A DNA stretch of 64,000 nt, taken from UBA721 sp002705165. GTDB lineage: Bacteria; Planctomycetota; Planctomycetia; Pirellulales; Pirellulaceae. Below, piece by piece: positions 7,877 through 16,652 of this stretch; the stretch's first letter is position 1; the number at the start of each line of letters is the position of its first letter. The position numbers were made by a program, and so were the translations under genes. The stretch is taken from assembly GCA_045565995.1 (NCBI GenBank), contig JBJLEF010000002.1, positions 1-64,000 on the forward strand, given 5' to 3'. The notes beneath the pieces were generated by a model. It saw nothing but the letters and a program-made list of their open reading frames with translations. It searched no databases and was not told the origin of the DNA.

Positions 7877-8987
7877 AACGAACCGTAAATTCTTCTTCAA
7901 TGGCCGGGTCTAATTCGATCCCCAGTCCCGGGCCGGTCGGTACCGGCACCCGACCATCAATTACCGGTGGTAAATTAGCGACCAACTTTCTCATCAGCGG
8001 GCTTGGCCGCAGACAATACTCGACCAAATCACCATCAGGTACCGTGGAAATCCAGTGCAGACTAGCGGCAAGATTGATACCTGTACTGAAACAGTGAGGA
8101 ACCGCTTTGCGGCCCTGTGCAGTGGCCATATCCGATACACGTTTACAAACCGTGATCCCTCCACAGAAGGCGATATCAGGTTGGACAATATCCAAACCAC
8201 GCTCAATCAGGTCTTCAAAATCCCAATGAGTAACATCTCCTTCACCGCCGGCAATTGGAATTTCACTGCGTTTACATAACTCGGCATACCCCTTCCGGTC
8301 ATCCTGCCCGACGGGCTCTTCCAGCCAGGCAATCTTAAACGGTTTAAACAACTCCGTGCGTCCCAATGCTGTTTCCCAATCCCAGGCATGGCCGGCGTCG
8401 ACCATTAAATCCCGGTCCCAGCCAACCGCTTCGCGGGCCGCTGCGACGTGAGCCACATCGACATCAGGATCCGGTCCGATGGGTCCCCAGCCAAACTTCA
8501 CCGCCGTCAATCCCATCTCGACATATTCTTGCGCCATCGCTGCCGTTTCTTCGGGGGTGTCTGCGAACAGAACACTTGCATAAGCCCGCACATCATCCCT
8601 GACTCTTCCTCCAAGCAACTCTGAGACCGGCTTCCCTTCAATTTTACCTTTCAAATCCCAAAGCGCAATATCAGCACCGCTCATCGCATGAATTCCGGCT
8701 CCACGCCGACCATAGCGATTGGTCTCGTAATACATTTTCTCCCACAGCCCCTCCACATCGCGGGGATCTTCTCCGACCAGAATAGATGTTAGTCCATGGC
8801 GTCGTGCAGCACTTCGGGGAGCGTCAAAACAAGCCTTGCATACGTAAGACTGGCTTGTCACCTCACCAATACCTGTAAGACCTTCATCTGTGTGGATTTT
8901 GACAATCAGCACATCCAGCGTTCCGTCCGGAAGGGCTTCCACCACAGGGACCCGCAAGTGAATCGGTTCTACGGCTGTTATCTTCAT
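7869..8987 (-). CDS. Mandelate racemase / enolase-superfamily sugar-acid dehydratase-like enzyme
   Basis: 372 residues with the N-terminal capping domain and TIM barrel of the enolase superfamily. Metal ligands are Asp197 (MVDAGHAWD), Glu223 (WLEEP) and Glu249 (AGGEGD); Asp271 and His298 (PHCFSTG) form the His-Asp dyad. The usual KxK motif is Lys164-Phe-Gly, so the second lysine is missing. This pattern (KFGWGP) is known from rhamnonate-dehydratase-like members, where the histidine dyad does the chemistry. Dehydration of an acid sugar is therefore more likely than racemisation. It lies eight bases after the M81 peptidase gene and overlaps the transporter start, so the three genes look like one transcript. 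Confidence 0.85.
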   Translation of the reverse strand: MKITAVEPIHLRVPVVEALPDGTLDVLIVKIHTDEGLTGIGEVTSQSYVCKACFDAPRSAARRHGLTSILVGEDPRDVEGLWEKMYYETNRYGRRGAGIHAMSGADIALWDLKGKIEGKPVSELLGGRVRDDVRAYASVLFADTPEETAAMAQEYVEMGLTAVKFGWGPIGPDPDVDVAHVAAAREAVGWDRDLMVDAGHAWDWETALGRTELFKPFKIAWLEEPVGQDDRKGYAELCKRSEIPIAGGEGDVTHWDFEDLIERGLDIVQPDIAFCGGITVCKRVSDMATAQGRKAVPHCFSTGINLAASLHWISTVPDGDLVEYCLRPSPLMRKLVANLPPVIDGRVPVPTGPGLGIELDPAIEEEFTVRYD

Positions 8988-8995
8988 TGAAACAC

Positions 8996-10462
8996 CTAAA
9001 ATTCAAAGTTCACGTCATCTAAGGGAAAAACCGGGCGGACGACATTTTCATAAGGCAGGCTACTCAGGTTAGCACTGGTCGATCCAATCACGTCCACCGC
9101 ACAAATCTGTGCTGCGATATTTTCGTAATACGGTCTAAATCCGTTGGGTGATTTGACCACGACGATGGCGTAGTCTGCCGGGTCACAACCATGACTGGTA
9201 AACACCTTCTGCCCCACGAAATACAGACTTCGTTCGACGGCAAGGATATCGATATTCTGATGACGCAATATAACCACCTGACCACCATATCCTGGCAACC
9301 CATTTTCATAAGCGAAATGGCCGTCATAAATGCGAAGCACTTCCACTTCAAGCTCCAAAGGATCAAACCGGCCTGGATCCAGCGTTCCTCCCAACGTCAG
9401 TTTTACCCGTCCCCCTTCGCCGCCCCCTACCGCTTTCGCTACTGCAGACTCATCGACAATGGGTATCAGGCACTTCCGATCAAAATCCGAGTTCACCAGC
9501 GCCTTAAGAATTTCATTACTATCACCTGAGGCCCCACTGGCAGTAGCATCCGCAGCATCCGAGAAGACGGTCAATCCGTTTGTTTGCCGCGCAACGTCAA
9601 TCGAAGCCTCTACTGCAATCAAATCCGCTTTGAATAGCTCTCTGTGTTTCCACATAAACCGGGCAATTCGCCGGGCATCCTCTTCTGCTTGGTTACGGTC
9701 ATCGTCACGGACGACAAGAATATTGGTTCTCAGCTCCGGAACATCGGTAAACGCGTTGCCGATGTTCACACCGGCAGACAACCCGGTTTCTGAGGCCTCA
9801 ATTTCCTGACACATGCGAATCGCCTCGCCGTATTTACCCGTCGCTGTAATCAATTCATCCCCGCGTACCAGCAACGGCAATTTCACCGTGACTGTTTCAG
9901 GTTTCGCATGACCACCCATTAATTTCAACAGGCACTTAGCAGCCCGCTGTCCGGTCTCGTACTGATCAACATGAGGGTAAGTGTGAAATGGCACGACAAT
10001 GTCAATCAATTTCAACATTCTGTCGGTAAGCACAGCATGCAGGTCGATGCTGGCTACCAGAGGGACATCGCCAACAATTTGGCGCACCCTGGCAAGAAGC
10101 AATCCTTCCGGATCTCCTTCCGTTTCACCTGCCATGGCGCCGTGCAGGCACATATAGACCGCGTCGATTTCATGCTCATTTACCACCGATGTAATCGACG
10201 CAGCGATCTCATTAATAAGGCGTTGCAAATCTTCCGTTGGAACGGCTCCCCCGGAAACACTGGCCGCACTCATCGCCGGTATAAGCTGGATATCCTCTTT
10301 CCCAGCCATTACATCCATAAAGCCGGAAATCTCAGTTTTTGTTCCCTGATACTTTTCAATCATCTGCGGGCCATGTATTTGCCGGAACATCGTATAATCT
10401 GTTGGAAATGGATTAAACGAAGCCGTTTCCTGTCGCATTTCGGCAAAAAGAATATTGGGCAT
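8996..10462 (-). CDS. M81 family metallopeptidase (MlrC / microcystinase C-like)
   Basis: 488 residues matching the M81 family whose best-known member, MlrC, hydrolyses the linear tetrapeptide left from microcystin. Conserved features are the N-terminal AEMRQET-x-SFNP segment, ASIDLHAVLTDRML with candidate zinc-ligand Asp and His, and HTYPHVDQYETG. No signal peptide is visible, so it should be cytoplasmic. It is first in the three-gene minus-strand unit with the enolase-superfamily enzyme and the transporter. M81 proteins are widespread in non-toxin settings, so cleavage of an unusual amide or peptide from the imported compound is the reasonable guess; microcystin itself is not implied. Confidence 0.85.
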   Translation of the reverse strand: MPNILFAEMRQETASFNPFPTDYTMFRQIHGPQMIEKYQGTKTEISGFMDVMAGKEDIQLIPAMSAASVSGGAVPTEDLQRLINEIAASITSVVNEHEIDAVYMCLHGAMAGETEGDPEGLLLARVRQIVGDVPLVASIDLHAVLTDRMLKLIDIVVPFHTYPHVDQYETGQRAAKCLLKLMGGHAKPETVTVKLPLLVRGDELITATGKYGEAIRMCQEIEASETGLSAGVNIGNAFTDVPELRTNILVVRDDDRNQAEEDARRIARFMWKHRELFKADLIAVEASIDVARQTNGLTVFSDAADATASGASGDSNEILKALVNSDFDRKCLIPIVDESAVAKAVGGGEGGRVKLTLGGTLDPGRFDPLELEVEVLRIYDGHFAYENGLPGYGGQVVILRHQNIDILAVERSLYFVGQKVFTSHGCDPADYAIVVVKSPNGFRPYYENIAAQICAVDVIGSTSANLSSLPYENVVRPVFPLDDVNFEF

Positions 10463-10586
10463 TGCAAGAAGCTCTTAGATTCACGTCTTGGTGGGGATGT
10501 GTCTATTGTACAGAGTGCGGGAATGTAAGACACGCAGTTTCAAAGCGGCGCTGCATGAGTTCACGTAAAACGTGTACACTAAAACC

Positions 10587-11657
10587 ATGACATTCACAGA
10601 CTTTATACCGTTAACACTGTATCTCGCACTTGCGTTGGGGTTTTCTTTCCTCTGCTCGATTCTGGAAGCCGTCCTACTTTCGGTAGGCCCCGGCTACATT
10701 CAGTCCATGATCGACAATGGCAGTAAAGCGGGAGAGCGGCTGCAAGGCCAGAAAAATGACCTTGATAAATCACTTTCCGCGGTGCTCACGCTAAACACCA
10801 TCGCTCACACCATGGGCGCAGCCGGCGTCGGCTCTGAAGTAAGCACTCTGTTCGACGGCAAGTACCTTGGCTGGGCCTCAGCCATTTTAACTCTGTTGGT
10901 GCTCGTGTTATCAGAGGTGATTCCCAAGACTCTGGGGGCCCGGTACTGTAACGCTCTGGCAAAACCAACTTCCATACTAATCCACTTGCTGATCCTGGGC
11001 TTATACCCCGTCGTGTGGATGCTACAAATCTGTTCCAAGCTAATCTCCTCATCTGGCCATCACAGTACATTTTCGCGTATCGAATTAAAAGCTATCGCTG
11101 GCCTGGCCAGTGAATCGGGAACGATTACGGATGATGAAGCCGAAATGGTACAGAACATCCTGGATCTTCGCACCACCACCGTTCGTGATGTCATGACTCC
11201 TTTCAATCTAGTCTTTCACGTGAGCGACAAGTTAACAACATCGGAGTTCGTAGAGGCCCATGTGCCGGTCGACTTCGCGCGAATCCCACTTGAAGCCCAG
11301 GACGAAACTGTAATTTCGTACGTCATCTACTCGGAAGTACTCGAGGCACACATTTCCGGTCAGGATGTACCGCTAACAGAACTGGCCCACACTCTCGAAA
11401 GTGTGGGGGACACGACTCCCGCTCAAACCGCCTTTGACTCCATGGTCGAAAACACTCACAAACTAATGCTGGTTGTCGACGAGTTTGGCCAAACAGCAGG
11501 AATTGTTGCTGATGAGGATTTGCTGGAATCAATTGTGGGCGAAGCGATCGCTGACGAAACAGACTTGCATGCCAGCCCCCGGGACACACTCCTAAACAAC
11601 CCTGAGCCTAAGTCCGAAAACTCGGACGATGAATCAGGCACCAACGCTTCACTCTAA
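10587..11657 (+). CDS. CNNM/DUF21 and CBS-pair membrane protein
   Basis: 356 residues: an N-terminal CNNM (DUF21) domain with three to four membrane segments (about residues 5-27, 80-98, 117-140), including the conserved SEVIPKTLGARY, followed by a CBS pair from about residue 180 (TTVRDVMTP ... LMLVVDEFGQTAGIVADEDLLESIVG). The C-terminal CorC/HlyC transporter-associated domain of many relatives is absent. ATG 10587 is preferred over GTG 10572. Relatives act in magnesium or cobalt handling; the transport role here is inferred from family only. Confidence 0.85.
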   Translation: MTFTDFIPLTLYLALALGFSFLCSILEAVLLSVGPGYIQSMIDNGSKAGERLQGQKNDLDKSLSAVLTLNTIAHTMGAAGVGSEVSTLFDGKYLGWASAILTLLVLVLSEVIPKTLGARYCNALAKPTSILIHLLILGLYPVVWMLQICSKLISSSGHHSTFSRIELKAIAGLASESGTITDDEAEMVQNILDLRTTTVRDVMTPFNLVFHVSDKLTTSEFVEAHVPVDFARIPLEAQDETVISYVIYSEVLEAHISGQDVPLTELAHTLESVGDTTPAQTAFDSMVENTHKLMLVVDEFGQTAGIVADEDLLESIVGEAIADETDLHASPRDTLLNNPEPKSENSDDESGTNASL

Positions 11658-11676
11658 TCACCAAGAGATTAAAGTA

Positions 11677-13149
11677 ATGCCAACCCGCCTTTTCATGGTC
11701 ACCGCAATCCTGTCTGGCCTTACAACTCTTTCCTCCGCGGCTGACTGGCCCCAATTCCGGGGTGCCAACAGTGCCGGGCATGCCGACTCAGCAGCAGTCG
11801 CCACTATTTTCGGACCCGGGATGAACGAACGTTGGAACGTACCGGTCGCCAGCGGGCATTCGTCCCCCTGTATCATCGACGATCAAATCATTCTCACGGG
11901 GGCTCAGAAAGACATCAATGAGCTGCAGATATTTTCACTGGAACGCTCTTCCGGGAAGTCCAGATGGGTCTACCGCATTAAGGTCCCCACCTTAGAGCGA
12001 GGTCATCCATCTTTCAATCCTGCCAGTAGCACCGCCGCTAGTGACGGGGAACGAGTCGTTGCCTACTTCGGTTCCTACGGTGTTGTCTGTCTTGATTTAG
12101 AAGGAGTGTTGCTGTGGGAGATCAGATTACCTTTAACCAAGTCCTATTCGGGAAATGCGGTCTCGCCGATCATCCACGATGACAAGGTGATCCTTTACCG
12201 GGGGAATTACATCGACCACTACCTGTTGGCGATCGACAAACGCACGGGCAGGGAAATCTGGAAGGTCGAGAATCCCGAGCGATTCACGCCTAACATGGCC
12301 TGTTCTGCAGTACCTATCATTCACGAGAACCAGCTGATTGTACACGCAGTACGAAATATTCAATCGTTCAATCTTGACGATGGAAAACTGAATTGGGAGT
12401 TGAAATGCTCGACGACCGCCACCAGCACTCCCGTGATTGCCGGCGACGAGGTCGTCGTGGCAACCTGGAATCAAACAGGTGAGGAGGCCTTGCACCCGGA
12501 CTTCCCAACGTTCGACGAACTCCTTGCTAATAACGATAAGAACGGGGACAAACTAATCAATCGTCAAGAGATCCCTAAGCTGTTCTATTTCCATCGCAGC
12601 GAAGGAACCGAGGCGGCGCAAAACGGATATCCCTTCCAGTTTGCTCATGCTGACCCCAACAAAGACGGGCAGATTGCTCGGGACGAATGGCGACGCGTCC
12701 TGGAGAAGGAAAAAAACCGCCAGCAAGATTACGTCGAACATGGTTTAATTGCCATCCCTCTCGAAAGCAAAGGACGTGTTTCAGAGACTGAAATTCGCAG
12801 GATTGAGACGCAAGGGATTCCTGAAGTCCCCTCACCAATTCACGACGACGGCTACATCTACATGGTGAAAAACGGGGGATTACTGACCTGTGTTGACTTA
12901 AAGCAGGGGAAGCGGTTATTCCGTATGAGAACAGGCGGAAGCGGGACACACTACGCTTCGCCAGTGATTGCCGACGGAAAACTATACACCACGTCCGGAG
13001 ACGGGAAAATCACTGTGCTTAAACTTGGAACCAGCCGCAAAGTCCTGGCGATCAATGACATGGCTGATTTTGTCTACGCCACCCCTGCCATTGTCGATGG
13101 TGTGATCTATATCAGAACTCACTCCAGGTTATACGCTTTTGGCGATTGA
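11677..13149 (+). CDS. Secreted PQQ-type beta-propeller with embedded EF-hands
   Basis: A 490-residue exported protein with a signal peptide ending near SSAADW. The N-terminal WPQFRG motif and repeated blades (LERSSGKSRWVYRI, IDKRTGREIWKVEN, VDLKQGKRLF) mark a PQQ/BamB-like propeller common in Planctomycetes. Between blades, about residues 268-365, sits a calcium-binding EF-hand pair: DKNGDKLINRQE (287-298) and DPNKDGQIARDE (326-337). ATG 11677 is chosen because it starts the signal peptide directly. It is 19 bases after the CNNM gene and converges with the efflux-pump gene. A cofactor-bound dehydrogenase role is possible but no catalytic residues are apparent; binding or scaffold is equally likely. 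Confidence 0.85.
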   Translation: MPTRLFMVTAILSGLTTLSSAADWPQFRGANSAGHADSAAVATIFGPGMNERWNVPVASGHSSPCIIDDQIILTGAQKDINELQIFSLERSSGKSRWVYRIKVPTLERGHPSFNPASSTAASDGERVVAYFGSYGVVCLDLEGVLLWEIRLPLTKSYSGNAVSPIIHDDKVILYRGNYIDHYLLAIDKRTGREIWKVENPERFTPNMACSAVPIIHENQLIVHAVRNIQSFNLDDGKLNWELKCSTTATSTPVIAGDEVVVATWNQTGEEALHPDFPTFDELLANNDKNGDKLINRQEIPKLFYFHRSEGTEAAQNGYPFQFAHADPNKDGQIARDEWRRVLEKEKNRQQDYVEHGLIAIPLESKGRVSETEIRRIETQGIPEVPSPIHDDGYIYMVKNGGLLTCVDLKQGKRLFRMRTGGSGTHYASPVIADGKLYTTSGDGKITVLKLGTSRKVLAINDMADFVYATPAIVDGVIYIRTHSRLYAFGD

Positions 13150-13165
13150 AACGAATCACCACTTT

Positions 13166-16100
13166 TCAATCCTCAACCGGAAGGGCCTGCTCTGGAATAC
13201 CAGATGCCGACAGCCAATTCGCCACCACCAGACGGGCATCCATAAAAAGCGTGAATACGGTGGGCACGAGTACCAATGTCAGGACGGTGGACACTAATAA
13301 GCCTCCGAGGACAACACTACCCAAACCACGGTAGAGCTCACTGCCAGCGCCTGGAAACAGCACTAAGGGGAGTAAGCCGAGCACTGTGGTAATGGTCGTG
13401 ATAGAGATGGGTCGGATACGAGAACGAACCGCTAAAGGAATTGCTTCACGATGCTGCATTCCATCTTCTTGAATGTGATTAAGAGCCTGATGCACAATCA
13501 AAATCGCATTGTTCACCACCGTACCAATTAGAATCACAAAACCCAGCATGGTAAGCACATCGAGCGTTTGCAGGACAAATACATTCAACAGGGCTAAGCC
13601 CAGCAAGCCCCCTACAGCGCCAAGCGGGACGGAGAAGATAATTACGAGTGGGTAAAGCCACGATTCAAACAACGCTGCCATCAATAAATAAGTAATCACC
13701 AAAGCCAGAAGCAGGTTCCAACGCAGTGACTCCCATGTCTGATTCAGTTTGTCGGCGGCACCGGAGAGGGTAATCACATTCCCGGTACCCATCGAACCAT
13801 CTTTGAGCATTGGTTGTACAACATCATTTTTGATGATATCCATCGCTTCTTCCAAAGCGATTTCCGGTGGCGGTGTGACCTGGATCGTAATCGCCCGTAG
13901 ACGTTCGCGTCGCATAATCTGCTCAGGCCCACTGCTATATTCAATATCAGCCAACGCGGATAACGGAACTAATTTCCCGGAACGCGTGGCGATCGGCAAG
14001 TCTTCTAAATCCTGAGTCCGGAGGTCAACAACGCGATCACCTTTGAGCGTAATATCGACTTTATCTCCACCATAAAAGAAATCACCGGCGTAAGCACCAT
14101 CGACAAAGGCGTCTACTGTGTAGCCAAGCTCATCCGCTGTGACTCCTAATTCTGCACACGCCACCTTGTCCGGAATCAGGTGAATTTCGGGACTGGACAG
14201 GTCAAGGCTTGGTCGTGGGAACATCTGGGCGTCAGCCAGGCGTGATGGCACTCCGTCTTTACCGCTCTGCAACCGATCAATTACTTCCCCGCCAATCCCG
14301 ATCAGTTTTTCCAGATCACGCCCTGTGATTTCGACATCAATCGTACGGCCTCCGCTAAATCCCCGACCAAAAAGACTGGCTTGTGAAGCGACAACTCGAG
14401 TTCCAGGAAACTTGTCCCCGTAGGTCTTCAGCCGTGGCATTAACTCAGCAACTCGCAGGGGATCGTAAGCCTGGACGCCCATCGCTACCCCGCTGGTTCT
14501 GGCGCTAAAGAAATAATAGGCAATGACGGGGAAATCCATCTGGTCCTCCTCCTGCGGATTTGCATTCCAGATGGGTTCCAGATCTTCTTCGATTTCTTTA
14601 CCCATTTCCATCAACTCGTCCATGTTATAACCAGGCGGAGGAGACATTCGGATAAAGACCATATTCCTGTTACCGGCGGGCAGATATTCCAACTTAGGCC
14701 ACAAGACGATTGTTAAAACAACGACCGCCAGCAAGACGAAAGCTACAAACGAAACGGCCCGAACGGCCGAACGTTGAATCATTTGATTAAACCGAACGAT
14801 TCCTTCGACCACTCCGCTTCCCAATCTGTTTAGCCAACGCAATTTATTTATCTGCGATGAATCTTCCTGCTTGAAATCAAGGTACAGGCGGGCGGCGGCC
14901 GTTGGCATCAGCGTTGTCGCACAAACAAGTGAGAAGATGACCGCAAAGCTAATAGCCAGAGCAATATCTCTAAACAACTGACCGGAAGTATCTTCCACAA
15001 ACACCACGGGTAAAAAGACAGCGACCGTCGTAAGCGTTGAAGCAATGATGGCCCCGGCCACTTCCTTCGTACCGCTGACAGCAGCCTGAAACGACGGTTC
15101 TCCCTGCTGGATCCGTCGGTGAATATTCTCCAACACCACGACGGCATTATCGACTAACATGCCGACTGCAAATGCCATTCCAGCCAGGCTAATGACATTA
15201 AATGACCGGCCGGCAATACCTAATGCTAAAAACGTCGCCACCGAACTTACCGGGATCGCAATGCCAATCACCAATGCTCCGCGACCAAACCACAACCCAA
15301 AGCCAACGATTAACCCCAATGTCAACAAAAAGAACCAGGGAGAAATATAAACCGCCATCACCGACGAGCAGACCAAGACAGGAATAGCCAACATGGTCTT
15401 GACCGATCGATGCAGAAACAGCATCAGCACAATCATGGTGAGAGAAGTCGCCAGAAAGATGTTATCGGTTACCAGCGAGATCGCAGAGTTGATGTACTCG
15501 GTTTCGTCGTAATACTGGTAAAGCTCCAGATCTTTTTGGGCGAGCACCCCGGCATTAAGTTCCGCAACGGCTTCCCGAATCCCTTTCATCACCTCGATGA
15601 CATTCGCCCCAACTCTTCGTTGAATTCCAAGTCCGTTATTTCGTTCACCATATCGGCGGGCAACACTATCAGCTTTCTTATAACCAATCCTGACTTCAGC
15701 GACGTCGCCTAGATAGACCGGTACCTGATTGGGCATCGCGACAATCAGCTCTTCGACCTGGGTATTATCGCGAAACTGGCCTAGTGTGCGGATTACCCAA
15801 CGGCGTTTACCTTCCCAGATATCACCGCCCGAAGTGTCTTTGTTCTGACCTCTCAAAGCGGTTAATACATCCAGCACTGTAAGCTGACGTATAGCAAGCG
15901 CCTCAGGGTCGAGAACAATTTCCAACTCTTCTTCCAGACCACCGTAAGTGTAGACATCCGAGACCCCCGGAACTCGCTCTAACCGGGCTTCCACAACATC
16001 CTCGGTAAAACGCCGGAGCTTCATTAAGTCGATATCCGGCGGAAGGATTTCCTTAAGCCCCGGGAACTCCTTGCCGCGCTGTTTATAAACCTCACGCAAA

Positions 16101-16642
16101 CGATAAACGCGCAATGCCGAATTCATCGCACTGGCGACATAAGCAAGCTCTTTTTTGAGGGCAGGGTGGTCGACTGCGAATTCCTGAATCGCTTTCACGG
16201 TGGGAGGGCGAGCGGAAAGGACGAGCCTGGCGATAGACGAGTCCGATGTGCTGCGAGTTTCAATCACCGGCTCTTGCGCGTCAACTGGATACTGACGTAC
16301 CTGTTGAAGGCGGGAACTAACCTGGACAACTGCCTCCTGCAAATTCGTCCCGACTGCAAACTCAAGCTCGATTTCCGCGCTGGAATTTCGACAAGTCGAT
16401 GACATTTTAATCATGCCTTCGACGCTTTTGAGCTGCTCTTCCTGCTCCAGAATAATCTCTCGCTCAATCTCCTGAGGACTGGCACCTGGCCAACGTGTAG
16501 AAACCATCACCATCGGGGTTTCCACTTCAGGAGTTAGTTGTTTAGGCATGCTAAACATCGCGATGCCGCCAAAGATGGCGACAAGCAGAGCACCAACAGT
16601 CACTTTGACAGGGTTATCGACAAATGCTTTGATCAGGTTCAA
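13166..16642 (-). CDS. RND efflux pump, AcrB/MMPL-like inner-membrane subunit
   Basis: 1158 residues, about 110 longer than E. coli AcrB. It has the N-terminal helix, periplasmic porter domains in two halves, and the RND proton-relay helix GMLVDNAVVVLENI (the second Asp of AcrB's DD pair is Asn here). Extra length comes from a helical insertion after about residue 160 (KAIQEF ... PGLKEILPP) and a hydrophobic insertion before the relay helix (YISPWFFLLTLGLIVGFGLWF). The start is TTG, ten bases after the adaptor stop with AAAGG upstream. It forms a tripartite pump with the adaptor; no outer-membrane channel gene is in the window. Substrate unknown. Confidence 0.9.
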   Translation of the reverse strand: MNLIKAFVDNPVKVTVGALLVAIFGGIAMFSMPKQLTPEVETPMVMVSTRWPGASPQEIEREIILEQEEQLKSVEGMIKMSSTCRNSSAEIELEFAVGTNLQEAVVQVSSRLQQVRQYPVDAQEPVIETRSTSDSSIARLVLSARPPTVKAIQEFAVDHPALKKELAYVASAMNSALRVYRLREVYKQRGKEFPGLKEILPPDIDLMKLRRFTEDVVEARLERVPGVSDVYTYGGLEEELEIVLDPEALAIRQLTVLDVLTALRGQNKDTSGGDIWEGKRRWVIRTLGQFRDNTQVEELIVAMPNQVPVYLGDVAEVRIGYKKADSVARRYGERNNGLGIQRRVGANVIEVMKGIREAVAELNAGVLAQKDLELYQYYDETEYINSAISLVTDNIFLATSLTMIVLMLFLHRSVKTMLAIPVLVCSSVMAVYISPWFFLLTLGLIVGFGLWFGRGALVIGIAIPVSSVATFLALGIAGRSFNVISLAGMAFAVGMLVDNAVVVLENIHRRIQQGEPSFQAAVSGTKEVAGAIIASTLTTVAVFLPVVFVEDTSGQLFRDIALAISFAVIFSLVCATTLMPTAAARLYLDFKQEDSSQINKLRWLNRLGSGVVEGIVRFNQMIQRSAVRAVSFVAFVLLAVVVLTIVLWPKLEYLPAGNRNMVFIRMSPPPGYNMDELMEMGKEIEEDLEPIWNANPQEEDQMDFPVIAYYFFSARTSGVAMGVQAYDPLRVAELMPRLKTYGDKFPGTRVVASQASLFGRGFSGGRTIDVEITGRDLEKLIGIGGEVIDRLQSGKDGVPSRLADAQMFPRPSLDLSSPEIHLIPDKVACAELGVTADELGYTVDAFVDGAYAGDFFYGGDKVDITLKGDRVVDLRTQDLEDLPIATRSGKLVPLSALADIEYSSGPEQIMRRERLRAITIQVTPPPEIALEEAMDIIKNDVVQPMLKDGSMGTGNVITLSGAADKLNQTWESLRWNLLLALVITYLLMAALFESWLYPLVIIFSVPLGAVGGLLGLALLNVFVLQTLDVLTMLGFVILIGTVVNNAILIVHQALNHIQEDGMQHREAIPLAVRSRIRPISITTITTVLGLLPLVLFPGAGSELYRGLGSVVLGGLLVSTVLTLVLVPTVFTLFMDARLVVANWLSASGIPEQALPVED

Positions 16643-16652
16643 CCGATTGCCT

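Noticed and set aside
8996..10462. Microcystin degradation
   Set aside because: MlrA, MlrB and MlrD are absent and M81 proteins are common without that role.
9971..10528. 185-codon frame antisense to the M81 peptidase gene
   Set aside because: The antisense gene is clear and this frame has no recognisable domain.
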